A DNA stretch of 64,000 bases from Lentzea flava (GTDB taxonomy: Bacteria > Actinomycetota > Actinomycetes > Mycobacteriales > Pseudonocardiaceae). Positions 43,397 through 52,318 of this stretch are shown here, piece after piece (within the stretch, counting starts at the first letter, position 1; every line of letters starts with the position of its first letter). Position numbers and translations under genes: made by a program. The DNA lies in the NCBI RefSeq assembly GCF_014648475.1, contig NZ_BMRE01000042.1, positions 1 through 64,000 on the forward strand. Reading direction: 5' to 3'. A model generated the notes under the pieces. That model saw nothing but the letters and a program-made list of their open reading frames with translations. It was not told the origin of the DNA and searched no databases.

Positions 43397-44500
43397 GTGC
43401 TCGCCCTTGTTCGCTCCGTCTGGCTGGAACCCCGCCCCGCCCCCGCACCGACGCGCGTGTGGCGGGACTGGGTGCTGGTCGCCGTGCTGGTGCCCGCCGC
43501 GGTGCTCGAAGGCGTGCTCCGGCCTGATCTCCAGTGGCGACCGCTCTCGATTGCCGTGACGGCAGGGCTGGTGGCAACGCTGCTGTGGCGACGGTCCAGA
43601 CCGCTGCTGATGGTCGTCATCTCGTTCGGTGTCTGTGAGCTGTCGTCGCTGATCGTGGGAGCCGAGTTCCCTCAGCAGTACGCGCTGGTCCACCAGGTGT
43701 TGTTGCCGTACGCGCTGTTCCGCTGGGGATCAGGGCGCGAGGCGGTGCTCGGCGTCGCGGTCGTCCTGGGCAAGATCGGCCTCTCCGCGGCTCTGGGTCA
43801 TCTGCTCCTGACGGACGCGCTCGGCGGCCTTGTCGTGCTGGGCTCAGCGATGGCGCTGGGTACGGCGTTCCGGTTCCGGTCACGGGCCCGGGCTCGCGAG
43901 CTGGACCAGGTGAAGCTGCTCGAGCGGGAACAACTGGCCCGCGACCTGCACGACACGGTCGCGCACCACGTCTCGGCCATGGCCATCCGGGCGCAGGCGG
44001 GGATCGCGATGGCGGACTCGGACCCGGACGCCGCGGTCGACGCGTTGCGCCTCATCGACGCCGAGGCAGCGAGCGCACTGGACGAGATGCGTGGCATGGT
44101 GCGGCTTCTGCGCACCGAGGCCGACCTCTCCCCCGGCCCCCGCGTCGCCGATCTCGAACGGCTCGCCACCCGCTCGCGGCCGCCGGTGGACGTGGCGATC
44201 GCCGGGGACGCCGGCGGTCTGCCGGCACCGGTCAGCGCCGCCGTCTACCGCCTCGCGCAGGAGGCGGTCACGAACGCCCGGCGGCACGCGAAACACGCGA
44301 CCCGCATCGAAGTGCGCGTAGAGGTCGACGAGAGCGCGGTGCGCCTTCGGGTGAGCGACGACGGCCAGCTCCGCCCCGCCGGCTCACCGGGGTACGGACT
44401 CGTCGGCATGATCGAACGCGCCAGCCTGCTCGGCGGCACGTGCGAGGCCGGTCCGAACGCGGGACAGGGCTGGACCGTGACGGCCGTGCTGCCGAGATGA
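43397..44500 (+). CDS. NarL-type sensor histidine kinase (HisKA_3)
   Basis: The product has 367 residues from GTG 43397; the start is uncertain because the ribosome binding site is weak. Four to five transmembrane helices occupy residues 25-160. The dimerisation box is 'REQLARDLHDTVAHHVSAMA', with phospho-accepting His185. The HATPase_c domain shows 'RLAQEAVTNARRHAKH' (N-box) and 'VSDDGQLRPAGSPGYGLVGMIERASLLGG' (G-boxes). It has no extracellular sensor domain of note, so it may sense the membrane itself. Its stop overlaps the response-regulator start (ATGA). Confidence 0.93.
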   Translation: MLALVRSVWLEPRPAPAPTRVWRDWVLVAVLVPAAVLEGVLRPDLQWRPLSIAVTAGLVATLLWRRSRPLLMVVISFGVCELSSLIVGAEFPQQYALVHQVLLPYALFRWGSGREAVLGVAVVLGKIGLSAALGHLLLTDALGGLVVLGSAMALGTAFRFRSRARARELDQVKLLEREQLARDLHDTVAHHVSAMAIRAQAGIAMADSDPDAAVDALRLIDAEAASALDEMRGMVRLLRTEADLSPGPRVADLERLATRSRPPVDVAIAGDAGGLPAPVSAAVYRLAQEAVTNARRHAKHATRIEVRVEVDESAVRLRVSDDGQLRPAGSPGYGLVGMIERASLLGGTCEAGPNAGQGWTVTAVLPR

Positions 44501-45168
44501 CCATCAGCGTGATCGTCGCCGACGACCAGGAGATCGTGCGCACAGGCCTCGCGATGATTCTCGGCGCACAACCCGGCATCGAGGTCATCGGTCAGGCCGC
44601 GGACGGGAGGGAGGCCGTCGCACTCGCCCGGCGGCTGCGACCGGACGTGTGCCTGTTCGACATCCGGATGCCCGAGCTGGACGGGATCGAGGCGACCCGC
44701 AGGCTCGCCGGGCCCGGCGTCGACGACCCGCTCGCCGTTGTCGTCATCACCACGTTCGACCTCGACGAGTACGTCTACGCCGCACTGCGGGCCGGCGCGC
44801 AGGGTTTCCTGCTCAAGAACGCGGGCGCCGACATGCTGTCGCAGGCCGTGCGCGCGGCGGCGGCCGGTGACGCGCTCATCGCACCCAGCGTCACCGCGCG
44901 CCTGCTGGCGACCTTCGCCGCCGCCGGACCCGCCGCGCCGCCGCGGCAACCCGTCGACCCGCTGACGGACCGGGAGGAACAGATCCTCGCCGCCGTCGCC
45001 AGAGGACGGACGAACAACGAGATCGCCGGCGAGTTCCACATCACGCTCAGCACGGTCAAGTCGCACATCACCAGCCTGATGACGAAGCTCGGCGCACGCA
45101 ACCGGGTCGAGATCGCCATGTGGGCCTACGAGACCGGCCGAAAGTACGACACCGCCGCCGGACCTTAG
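44497..45168 (+). CDS. NarL/LuxR-family response regulator
   Basis: The product has 223 residues from ATG 44497. The receiver domain has the acidic pair in 'VIVADDQEIVRTG', phospho-acceptor Asp55 in 'CLFDIRMPELDG', Thr in 'VVVITTFDLDEYV' and Lys in 'GFLLKNAG'. The C-terminal LuxR helix-turn-helix is 'LTDREEQILAAVARGRTNNEIAGEFHITLSTVKSHITSLMTKLGARNRV', read in segments from about 153 to 205. It forms a two-component pair with the upstream kinase. The next two genes on the same strand are possible targets. Confidence 0.95.
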   Translation: MTISVIVADDQEIVRTGLAMILGAQPGIEVIGQAADGREAVALARRLRPDVCLFDIRMPELDGIEATRRLAGPGVDDPLAVVVITTFDLDEYVYAALRAGAQGFLLKNAGADMLSQAVRAAAAGDALIAPSVTARLLATFAAAGPAAPPRQPVDPLTDREEQILAAVARGRTNNEIAGEFHITLSTVKSHITSLMTKLGARNRVEIAMWAYETGRKYDTAAGP

Positions 45169-45231
45169 GACGACGCGGCCGCGGCCCAACTTCCGATGAG
45201 CCGCAAGGGTTCCGACCGGCACGCTGTGCGC

Positions 45232-45855
45232 ATGACCACGACGCGAACCCGGCCCAGACCCCAGTGGCGGGTACCGGCCCTGCTCATCCTGCTCAGCGCC
45301 GTCCCGGTGGTGGCCGGTGCTTTCCGGGTGGCACAACTGACCGGCGGGGCGCGGATCACCGCGGAGAACGCCAGGTTCTTCGCCGCGCCCGTACCGGTCC
45401 TGCTGCACATCGTGGGCGCGACCACGTTCTGCGTGCTCGGCGCGTTCCAGTTCGTGCCAGGGCTGCGGCGTCGCGCCTGGCATCGGCTCGCCGGACGCGT
45501 GGTCGTCCTCAGTGGACTCGTCGCGGCGCTGGCCGGCCTGTGGCTGACGGTGTTCTTCCCGAACCCTGGCGGCGACCTGATCAACGCCTTCCGCCTGGTG
45601 TTCGGCTCGGGCATGTCCATCGCGCTCGTCCTCGGGCTGATGGCGATCCGCCGCCGGAACGTGGTCGCCCACCGGGCGTGGATGCGTCGCGCCTACGCGA
45701 TCGGCGCCGGGGCCGGCACCCAGGCGGTGGTCACGGCGGTCTGGTTCGCAGCCGTCGGCACGCCCGGCGCCGTGGTCGGGGAACTGCTGCTCGTAGCCGG
45801 CTGGGTGATCAACCTCGGCGTCGCGGAACGGCTCAACCTCAAGGAGAAGCGATGA
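45232..45855 (+). CDS. DUF2306-type integral membrane protein
   Basis: The product has 207 residues from ATG 45232; an ATG at 45196 would add twelve residues, and neither has a clear ribosome binding site. It has five to six transmembrane helices with conserved polar positions: 'LLHIVGATTFCVLGAFQF', 'RRAWHRLAGRVVVLSGLVAAL', 'VVAHRAWMRRAYAIGAGAGTQ'. The repeated His-R/A-W pattern is typical of DUF2306 and related haem-binding-like four-helix membrane proteins. Function is unknown in the family. Its stop overlaps the start of the MDR gene (ATGA). Confidence 0.82.
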   Translation: MTTTRTRPRPQWRVPALLILLSAVPVVAGAFRVAQLTGGARITAENARFFAAPVPVLLHIVGATTFCVLGAFQFVPGLRRRAWHRLAGRVVVLSGLVAALAGLWLTVFFPNPGGDLINAFRLVFGSGMSIALVLGLMAIRRRNVVAHRAWMRRAYAIGAGAGTQAVVTAVWFAAVGTPGAVVGELLLVAGWVINLGVAERLNLKEKR

Positions 45856-46826
45856 AGGCGATCGTGCAGGACCGGTACGGCGTGCTGGAGTTCGGGACCG
45901 CGGACGTCCCGGTGGCCGGGGACGGCGAGGTGCTGGTGGAGGTGCGGGCGTGTTCGGTCAACGCCTGGGACTGGCACGTGATGCGAGGCGACCCGTACCT
46001 CGCCCGCCTGACGATGGGAATCCGCCGCCCCAAGCGCCGGATCCGGGGCAGGGACTTCGCGGGCACGGTGACGGCCGTCGGGAGGAACGTCACCAGGTTC
46101 CGCCCTGGCGACGAGGTGTACGGCGACCTCGGCCGGCTCGAAGGCGCGTTCGCCGAGTACGTGGCCGTCCCGGAAGGCCAGGCCGACCGGAAACCCGTGA
46201 ACCTGACCTTCGAAGAGGCGGCCGCGGTCCCGCTCGCGGCCAACACCGCCCTCATGGGACTCCGCGATGTCGCGAAGGTCGAACCGGGACAACGAGTTCT
46301 GATCAACGGGGCGTCGGGCGGGGTCGGCACGTTCGCCGTGCAACTCGCGAAGTCCTTCGGCACCACCGTGACCGCGGTGTGCAGCACGCGAAACGTGGAG
46401 ATGGTCCGGAATCTGGGCGCCGACCACGTCGTCGACTACACGCAGCAGGACTTCACCCGCGCCGGCGAACGGTACGACGTGGTTTTCGACCTGGTGGGCA
46501 ACCACTCCCTGAGGTCGCTGCGGCGTGTGCTGACCCCGTCGGGACTCCTGATGATCGCCGGCGGCGGCGTGTCCCGCGGTGGCAGCCTCCTCGGCCCGAT
46601 CGGCTTGGTGATCAGGGCGAAGCTGCTGGCGCCGTTCACCGGCCGGCGCGTCGTCGTGCACTCCGAGAGGCCGAGCAGCACGAACCTGGCCGCCTTGCGG
46701 GAACTCATCGAGTCCGGCCAGGTCACGCCGGTCATCGACCGCACCTACCCGTTGAGCGAAACGGTGTCGGCCATCGACTACGTCGAGATCGAACACGCCC
46801 GCGCGAAGGTCGTCATCTCGGTGTGA
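45852..46826 (+). CDS. NADPH-dependent quinone oxidoreductase-like MDR protein
   Basis: The product has 324 residues from ATG 45852 (AAGGAGAAG upstream). It is a zinc-free medium-chain dehydrogenase: GroES-like part 'VLVEVRACSVNAWDWHVMRGDP', 'RIRGRDFAGTVTAVGRNVTRFRPGDEVYG'; Rossmann part 'RVLINGASGGVGTFAVQLAK' and 'YDVVFDLVGNHSL'. It should reduce an enone or quinone with NADPH in the cytoplasm. It lacks the catalytic Cys/His zinc ligands of alcohol dehydrogenases. It is co-translated with the DUF2306 gene and follows the two-component genes. Confidence 0.9.
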   Translation: MKAIVQDRYGVLEFGTADVPVAGDGEVLVEVRACSVNAWDWHVMRGDPYLARLTMGIRRPKRRIRGRDFAGTVTAVGRNVTRFRPGDEVYGDLGRLEGAFAEYVAVPEGQADRKPVNLTFEEAAAVPLAANTALMGLRDVAKVEPGQRVLINGASGGVGTFAVQLAKSFGTTVTAVCSTRNVEMVRNLGADHVVDYTQQDFTRAGERYDVVFDLVGNHSLRSLRRVLTPSGLLMIAGGGVSRGGSLLGPIGLVIRAKLLAPFTGRRVVVHSERPSSTNLAALRELIESGQVTPVIDRTYPLSETVSAIDYVEIEHARAKVVISV

Positions 46827-46873
46827 CCTCGAACGTCCGGGCCAGGCCGCGTTCGGCGTGCTGTACTGGTCCC

Positions 46874-47092
46874 GTGGATCCGGTGGACGAGGTGGTGGCC
46901 GCCCTGCGAGGTCGCGACTGGGAGCGGCTCAAGATCCTGCTGCACCCGTACCTGCACTGGACGGAGGACGGGGTGACCACCCGCGGTCGGACGAAGGTGC
47001 TGGCGCGTCTGGCAGACGCGCCTTCCTCCGGCCGGCCGGTCTCGTACGAACTGCGTGACGGCCAGATCTACCGGTGGACCGTCGGGAGCTGA
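46874..47092 (+). CDS. Short NTF2-like protein
   Basis: The product has 72 residues from GTG 46874; the ribosome binding site is weak. The sequence 'DEVVAALRGRDWERLKILLHPYLHWTEDGVTTRGR' matches the first helix, strand and acidic pocket edge of SnoaL/NTF2-like folds ('LLHPDVRWTDGG...'). 'YELRDGQIYRW' is like the last strand. Full NTF2-like domains are about 110-130 residues, so this is a minimal or degenerate version. Function unknown. Confidence 0.5.
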   Translation: MDPVDEVVAALRGRDWERLKILLHPYLHWTEDGVTTRGRTKVLARLADAPSSGRPVSYELRDGQIYRWTVGS

Positions 47093-47281
47093 TCCTCCCG
47101 GCTCGGCAAAAGCGGCCCCTTAGTTCAGAGACACCTTCCGTGCCAAGCTGAAACCGGCCAGGCGATCAGGCGATGAAGCCGGACATGCCGCCAACCCTCA
47201 CCGTGGAATTCCGGCGAAATCGCCGGAAGCACCCAGGTGCGGGACTCTGTCCATTTCGGACGTTTCCTGGAGGTTCGTTCG

Positions 47282-47650
47282 GTGCTCAGCTCTCGTGGGT
47301 TCACCCTCAAGGCGACCTTGATCGCGTGGGCGATCGCGCTGGTCGCGACCGTGCCCGCCCAGGCCGCGCCACCGGAGCCGGGGCCGCCTTGCGAGGTGGG
47401 CAAGTACTACAAGCTCTGCGTGTGGTCGGGACCCAACTACACCGGCCAGTTGCGAGTCCTCCCGTACAACGTCGACCGCCTCGACATCGGGCCGCTCTTC
47501 GTGGTCCGCAGTTACAAGAACTGGCACGCCAGCGGCCGGATCACCGACGTGTTCGGCTGCGACCACGGGCTCGGTGAGTGGGAGAGGGAGCCCGTGGTGA
47601 ACAACGGATGGGGGATCCCCGCCAAGGCCATCGCCAGCGGATCTTCGTAG
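47282..47650 (+). CDS. Small secreted protein of I36 (peptidase-inhibitor) type
   Basis: The product has 122 residues. GTG 47282 is chosen because TGGAGG lies 8 bp upstream. The signal peptide ends near AQA-A (about 27). The mature part has the I36/crystallin-like pattern 'KYYKLCVWSGPNYTGQLRVL', two flanking Cys and a C-terminal Cys ('VFGCDHG'). Related actinobacterial proteins inhibit metalloproteases or stick to the wall; the exact role is unknown. A hairpin follows at 47657-47692. Confidence 0.72.
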   Translation: MLSSRGFTLKATLIAWAIALVATVPAQAAPPEPGPPCEVGKYYKLCVWSGPNYTGQLRVLPYNVDRLDIGPLFVVRSYKNWHASGRITDVFGCDHGLGEWEREPVVNNGWGIPAKAIASGSS

Positions 47651-47656
47651 AAACTC

Positions 47657-47692
47657 GCGGCGGTCGCGGGCACCCGGCCCCACGACCGCCGC
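47657..47692. terminator. Bidirectional hairpin between I36 and GH30 genes
   Basis: A 10-bp stem, GCGGCGGTCG / CGACCGCCGC, with a 16-nt loop that is itself GC-rich, between convergent genes. Confidence 0.6.
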
Positions 47693-47699
47693 ACCGGGT

Positions 47700-49613
47700 C
47701 TACGTCGCGGGGGCGTAGAGGTTCAGCTCGGAGATGCTCCACCAGTTGCCCGCGTCGCCGGTTTGGGTGATGCGGAGGTATCTGGCGGTGATGGCGGGGA
47801 GCTGGATGGTGGTGGTCGGGTCGCTGCCCTGTCCGGTGGTGATGGCGTCGCCCCAGGAGGACGGGTCGGCGGAGGCGTGCACGGCGTAGCCCCGCGGGTG
47901 GTCTCCGGTGCTGGAGCCGTTCTCCAGGACGATCTTGGTGAGCTTCCGCGGGGCACCGAGATCGATCTGGAACCACTGGCCAGGCTGTTGGGCGAAGCCG
48001 GTGGACCACCGGGTGGAGGAGGTGCCGTCGATCGCCTTCGCCGCGGTGTCCGCGGTGCAGCAGGCATCGGCGGGAGTGGACGACGCACTGACGCGCCAGC
48101 CGGACCGGTCCACTGCGGACTCTCCGCCGCCGGGTGGAGGAGGATCACCGGCCGGCCAGGTGAACGTGGCGACCGCGCCCGCCGACAGTGACGTGCTGAA
48201 GCGCCGGCCGGCGGAGGTGACGTCGAAGGTCCGGGTGCCCGACCCGCTGTTGTGGGCGACGAGAACGGTGGACCCGTCCGGGTTCCGGAAGGCGACGTTC
48301 TCGACGTTGCCCTGACCGAAGGTGTTGGAGCCGATGCGCACCGCGCCGGGCTTCACGAACTTGCTGATGTGGCCCAGCACGTAGTACTCGGCGTTGTAGG
48401 TGACGGTGCCGTCGCTGCGCACCGTCGTCACGCCGGTGCAGGTGGTGCAGTTCATGGTCGGCCCGCCGTTCTGGTCGAGCGCCAGGTTCCACAGGACGAC
48501 GCTCTTCGCCCAGTTCCGGGTGGCGCCGATGATCAGGTTGCGGGTCTGCCAGCTCAACGTGTCGGCGAACGTCCTCGCCTCGTCGCCGGTCTTGATTCCG
48601 GAGCACTCGGTGAAGTGGACCTCCTTGCCGGGGAACGCGTTGTGCACGTTCGTCTGCACACCCGGCTCACCCGCGTAGCAGTGGAAGGCCGAGCCCGCCG
48701 TGTACCGGGCGGCGGTCGAGTCGCGGAGCACGTCGAGCGGATAGCCCGGCCGGTCCCAGTTGTGGTCGAAGGCCAGAATGCGGGTGTCCAGCCCGGCCCT
48801 GGAGATCGCCGGACCGAGCGCGCCGCCGATGAAGTCGGCCTGATCCTGCGCGGACATCAGCATGCCGGGGTAGTTCCCCGGCGAGAACTCCGGTTCGTTC
48901 TGGGGTGTCACCAGGGAGACCGGCACACCGGCGTCCCGGTAGGCCTGGAGGAACTTGACGAAGTAGTTCGCATAGACCTGGTGGTGCTCGCGTTTCAGAC
49001 TGCCGCCGATCAGCTCGCCGCTGGTCTTCATCCACGCCGGCGCGCTCCACGGCGACGCCAGGAACGTGGTCTGCGGGTTGATCTCCCTGGCACGCCGCAG
49101 CAGGGGCAGCACGTAGGGCTCGTCGTGGGCGATGGAGAACCGGGTCAGGTCCGGGTCCGTCTGTCCTTTCGGGACGTCGTCGTACGTGTAGGCAGACCGG
49201 GAGAAGTCCGACGCGCCAACGGGTTGGCGCACCGCGCTCAGTCCGATGCCCCGCTTCGGGTCGAACAGCTTGGTCATGATGGCGTCGCGGTGCGGCGAGT
49301 TCCAGATCAGCCAGGCGGAGGAGTCGGTGAAGGACGCCCCGAACCCCGTGATCGTCTGGTAGGTCTGACCGGGGTCGACGGCGATCGTGTCCGCGGCACC
49401 GGCCGGCCCGGAACGGAAGGCCGTCGCCGGCTGCGGGGTGAGCAACTGGGAGCGATCGGCCGTGGTGATCCACGAGCCGACCCCTTCGGCATCGGCGGCG
49501 TGCAGTGCGGCAGGCGCGGCAGCGCCTGGCACGGTCATGCCGAGCAGGACGAGGCTGACTGCGGCTGTCACGTGGGCGACCCGTGGTCGCCGGGAATCCA
49601 GACGGGTGTGCAC
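47700..49613 (-). CDS. Secreted GH30-family glycosidase with C-terminal F5/8-type (discoidin) domain
   Basis: The product has 637 residues from GTG 49613, chosen because GAGGAGG lies 7 bp upstream. The signal peptide ends around residue 38. GH30 hallmarks are 'QTITGFGASFTDSSAWLIWN', 'SPWSAPAWMKTSGELIGG', acid/base Glu in 'VTPQNEPEFSPGNYPGM' (about 239) and nucleophile Glu in 'VHFTECSG' (about 336). After a Pro/Gly linker a galactose-binding-like F5/8 type C domain (about 505-637) shows 'STRWSTGFAQQPGQWFQIDLG' and 'YLRITQTG'. GH30 enzymes act on glucosylceramide, beta-1,6-glucan or xylan; sequence does not choose. It is divergent from a ROK regulator with a palindrome between them. Confidence 0.92.
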   Translation of the reverse strand: MHTRLDSRRPRVAHVTAAVSLVLLGMTVPGAAAPAALHAADAEGVGSWITTADRSQLLTPQPATAFRSGPAGAADTIAVDPGQTYQTITGFGASFTDSSAWLIWNSPHRDAIMTKLFDPKRGIGLSAVRQPVGASDFSRSAYTYDDVPKGQTDPDLTRFSIAHDEPYVLPLLRRAREINPQTTFLASPWSAPAWMKTSGELIGGSLKREHHQVYANYFVKFLQAYRDAGVPVSLVTPQNEPEFSPGNYPGMLMSAQDQADFIGGALGPAISRAGLDTRILAFDHNWDRPGYPLDVLRDSTAARYTAGSAFHCYAGEPGVQTNVHNAFPGKEVHFTECSGIKTGDEARTFADTLSWQTRNLIIGATRNWAKSVVLWNLALDQNGGPTMNCTTCTGVTTVRSDGTVTYNAEYYVLGHISKFVKPGAVRIGSNTFGQGNVENVAFRNPDGSTVLVAHNSGSGTRTFDVTSAGRRFSTSLSAGAVATFTWPAGDPPPPGGGESAVDRSGWRVSASSTPADACCTADTAAKAIDGTSSTRWSTGFAQQPGQWFQIDLGAPRKLTKIVLENGSSTGDHPRGYAVHASADPSSWGDAITTGQGSDPTTTIQLPAITARYLRITQTGDAGNWWSISELNLYAPAT

Positions 49614-49765
49614 GACTTCCTCCTCAGGATCCTCCGCGGGTTCGGGAACTCGGCACGGCTGGGCACCGAGGGGCCGACAGAGGCAGGCGCGGCTCGTGGC
49701 TGCACGCCAACCGTTGAGGAACTGTCGTCGGGCGTCATCGTCCGAGGCCAAGCACTTATTTCAAG

Positions 49766-49778
49766 CGTTAATTTAACG
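49766..49778. promoter_or_regulatory. Palindrome CGTTAA-T-TTAACG between GH30 and ROK genes
   Basis: A perfect 6+1+6 palindrome in an AT-rich stretch of the divergent promoter region, inside a looser outer repeat AGCAC...GTGCT (49751-49755 and 49777-49781). A natural operator for the adjacent ROK regulator. Confidence 0.6.
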
Positions 49779-49871
49779 TGCTGGCAAAGTGGAGGTCAAC
49801 GACGTGGCGACTCGGCGCCAGTCGTTTGATCGGCAATACTGTGGTCCGGCAAGGAAAGAAAGGGGGTGGGC

Positions 49872-51128
49872 GTGGTACCGCACCAGCGGAGCACCGTGCG
49901 TGACCTGCGTCGTGGCAACAGCGCCGTGGTCCTGTGGCAGCTCTACTTCGACGGTCCCGCCAGCCGTCAGGAGCTGAGCAGGCTCACGGGCCTCAGCGCG
50001 GGCACCGTCGGCAACGTGGTGAGCGACCTGATCGCGTCAGGTGTCGTGATCACAGCGGGTTCGATGGACTCCGACGGTGGGCGCCCCCACGTGTTGCTCC
50101 GCGTCAACCCCGGGTACCGCTCGGTGATCGGGGTCGACGTGGGAGAGACCTGCGTCCGGGTCGAGCTCTTCGACCTCGCGATGACCTTGCGCGCCAAGGT
50201 GTCCTACGAGCTGGCCGGCGGGCACGACGTCGAGTTCGTCGTGGACCGGGTTCTGGCCGGGATCAAGGCCGTGTGCGCCGAGGCAGGTGTCTCCGAAGGC
50301 GACGTCCTCGGCGTCGGCATCGGCGTCTCGGGCGTGGTGGAGCACGGCGCGGAGGTGCTGGTCCACGGCCAGACGTTCGGCTGGGACGCGGTCCCGTTGG
50401 AACGGCTGCTCCGCGCGGGCACGGACCTCCCCCTGCACATCGACAACGGCGCCAAGAACATGGGGCAGGCCGAGATGTGGTTCGGCGCCGGTCGCGGCTG
50501 CCGGCACGCGGTGGTCGTGCTGATCGGCTCCGGTGTGGGAGCCAGCATCATCACCCACGGCTCCACCTACCGCGGCGTGACCAGCAGTGCCGGCGAGTGG
50601 GGCCACACCACGGTCCACGTCGGTGGCAGGCGGTGCCGGTGCGGGGCCCGTGGTTGCCTTGAGGCGTACGTCGGCGCGGAGGCCGTGCTGGAGCGGTACC
50701 AGGAGGCGAGGCGTGGGCGTCGCCGGCGCGGAGCGAGCGAAGAGGCCGCTCTCGCCGAGCTGCTCGACGCCGCCGAGCGCGGTGGGGTCGCGGCCGAGGT
50801 GCTGGACGAGACCGCCACCTACCTCGGCGCGGGGATCGCCAACCTGATCAATCTCTTCAACCCGGAACGCATCATCGTGGGCGGCTGGGCGGGACTCCTG
50901 CTCGGATCACGGTTGCTCGCGAAGATCACCGCGGCCGCCGCGGAGCACGCGCTCGACCATCCGTTCGCCCAGACGTCGATCGAGCTGGGCCGGCTGGGAC
51001 CGGACGCGGTGGCGATGGGTGCCGCCACTCTCCCGGTCGAACACTTCCTCGCCACCGGTGGCGCCTCGGCGCCGAGCGACCGCGACCGGATCGCCCACCG
51101 CGCCGGCAAACGTCACGACTCCGCGTAG
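49872..51128 (+). CDS. ROK-family transcriptional regulator (1)
   Basis: The product has 418 residues from GTG 49872, which has GGGGG at 5-bp spacing; GTG 49866 is an alternative. An N-terminal MarR-like helix-turn-helix ('SRQELSRLTGLSAGTVGNVVSDLIASGVV') is followed by a ROK sugar-sensing domain with 'GVDVGETCV', the zinc motif 'CRCGARGCLE' and 'NLINLFNPERIIVGGWAG'. The position where ROK kinases have Asp-Ala-Asn reads 'DNGAKN', so kinase activity is unlikely. ROK regulators leave DNA when a sugar binds. It is divergent from the GH30 gene and very similar to the ROK gene at 62406. Its 3' end overlaps the acyltransferase gene by 16 bp. Confidence 0.92.
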   Translation: MVPHQRSTVRDLRRGNSAVVLWQLYFDGPASRQELSRLTGLSAGTVGNVVSDLIASGVVITAGSMDSDGGRPHVLLRVNPGYRSVIGVDVGETCVRVELFDLAMTLRAKVSYELAGGHDVEFVVDRVLAGIKAVCAEAGVSEGDVLGVGIGVSGVVEHGAEVLVHGQTFGWDAVPLERLLRAGTDLPLHIDNGAKNMGQAEMWFGAGRGCRHAVVVLIGSGVGASIITHGSTYRGVTSSAGEWGHTTVHVGGRRCRCGARGCLEAYVGAEAVLERYQEARRGRRRRGASEEAALAELLDAAERGGVAAEVLDETATYLGAGIANLINLFNPERIIVGGWAGLLLGSRLLAKITAAAAEHALDHPFAQTSIELGRLGPDAVAMGAATLPVEHFLATGGASAPSDRDRIAHRAGKRHDSA

Positions 51129-52318
51129 TAGTCCCGTTTCCGGCCTTCCCGGTCGAAGGCGGCGAGGATCTTCAGTCCGGTTTGCTCGATCAACCAGTAG
51201 CTGATCCACGCCACCAGCAGGCTCACGGCCGTCAGCACGACGCCCGCGACCGGGAACGTGTGGGGATGGCCGGATGCGGGCAGCAGGCCGGCGCTGTCGA
51301 GGAGCCGCAGCATCGGTTCCTGCCACAGGTACAGGCTGTAGCTGATCACCCCGGTCCAGACCAGCGGCCGCCACCGGAGCACCGCGGGGACCGAGCCGCC
51401 GTCGTGGATCGCCGTGGCCGCGATCACCAGCATGGCGGCGAGTGCGAACAGCGGATGCCACCACGTGCTGATCGGCCTGCCGAGCGGCTGCGTGAGCACG
51501 ACCGCCACGATCATGCCCGCGCCGAGCAGGCCGACGCCGTAACGCGCGGGCTTGGTGCGCAGTCCCCTGCCGTCCGCGATCAGCACGGCGAACGCGAGAC
51601 CGATGGCGAACACGTCGAGTTTGGCGAGCGGGTTGAACCAGTAGGACCACTGTTCGTAGTGGGCGTCCGCCACGTACACGGCCCAGCAGCGGTAGGCGTT
51701 GCTGATCAGGGCCAGCGACGCGATCCCGCCGTACAGGGCGGTCAGGCGCGCCCGCCGGGACTCCAGCCGGGGCACGTGGCGTTGTGCGATCGAGCCGATC
51801 ACCACCAGCAGCAGGTAGAAGTGCATCTCCACGGCGAGCGACCACGCGGGACCGTTGCTGTAGAAGATCTTCTCGTCGCTGTAGACGTGGGTGAACGTCA
51901 AGTGCAGCAACAGATCCCGCCAGTCGCCCGGCAGCGTCGGGTTGGTGAAGCCCCACACCAGGAGCACGGTGATGTAGTAGAGCGGCAGCAGCCTCGCCGC
52001 TCGTCGCAGCAGCACGACACGGGCGCGGCGGGGTGGGCCGGAGTCGAGCGCGGCCCTGGCGTAGGGCAGGCCCAGCAGAAACGCCGACAGGACGAAGAAC
52101 AGGTCCACCCCGAAGGGAAACGCCATCAGGATCTGATGCCAGACGCCGTCCAGCGGCCAGGCGGCATCAGGGCCGTAGCGGCTGTACTGGTAGGCGTGGA
52201 AGATCAGCACCGGCAGGGCGGCCAACGCCCTGATCGCGTCGACGGAGAACCGGCCGTGGGCGATTCCGGTTGCCGTGACGGCGGTGTCGGTGCCCGCAGG
52301 CTTCGCAGGCCGGATCAC
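51113..52318 (-). CDS. Acyltransferase-3 (OafA-like) membrane O-acyltransferase
   Basis: The product has 401 residues from GTG 52318, overlapping the stop of the glycosyltransferase gene (GTGA), with GGGGAG upstream. It has about ten transmembrane helices. Family motifs are 'FSVDAIRALAALPVLIFHAYQY' (R and H conserved), 'FPFGVDLFFVLSAFLLGLPY' and 'RRAARLLPLYYI'. These enzymes move acetyl or other acyl groups onto sugars of exported polysaccharides, using acyl-CoA from the cytoplasm. Coupling to a processive GT2 enzyme points to acylation of the polymer that enzyme makes. Confidence 0.92.
   Translation of the reverse strand: MIRPAKPAGTDTAVTATGIAHGRFSVDAIRALAALPVLIFHAYQYSRYGPDAAWPLDGVWHQILMAFPFGVDLFFVLSAFLLGLPYARAALDSGPPRRARVVLLRRAARLLPLYYITVLLVWGFTNPTLPGDWRDLLLHLTFTHVYSDEKIFYSNGPAWSLAVEMHFYLLLVVIGSIAQRHVPRLESRRARLTALYGGIASLALISNAYRCWAVYVADAHYEQWSYWFNPLAKLDVFAIGLAFAVLIADGRGLRTKPARYGVGLLGAGMIVAVVLTQPLGRPISTWWHPLFALAAMLVIAATAIHDGGSVPAVLRWRPLVWTGVISYSLYLWQEPMLRLLDSAGLLPASGHPHTFPVAGVVLTAVSLLVAWISYWLIEQTGLKILAAFDREGRKRDYYAES

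Noticed and set aside
43397..45168. The two-component system as a regulator of the adjacent ECF sigma operon
   Set aside because: The operons are divergent and each has a complete signalling partner. I see no shared operator in 43153-43396.
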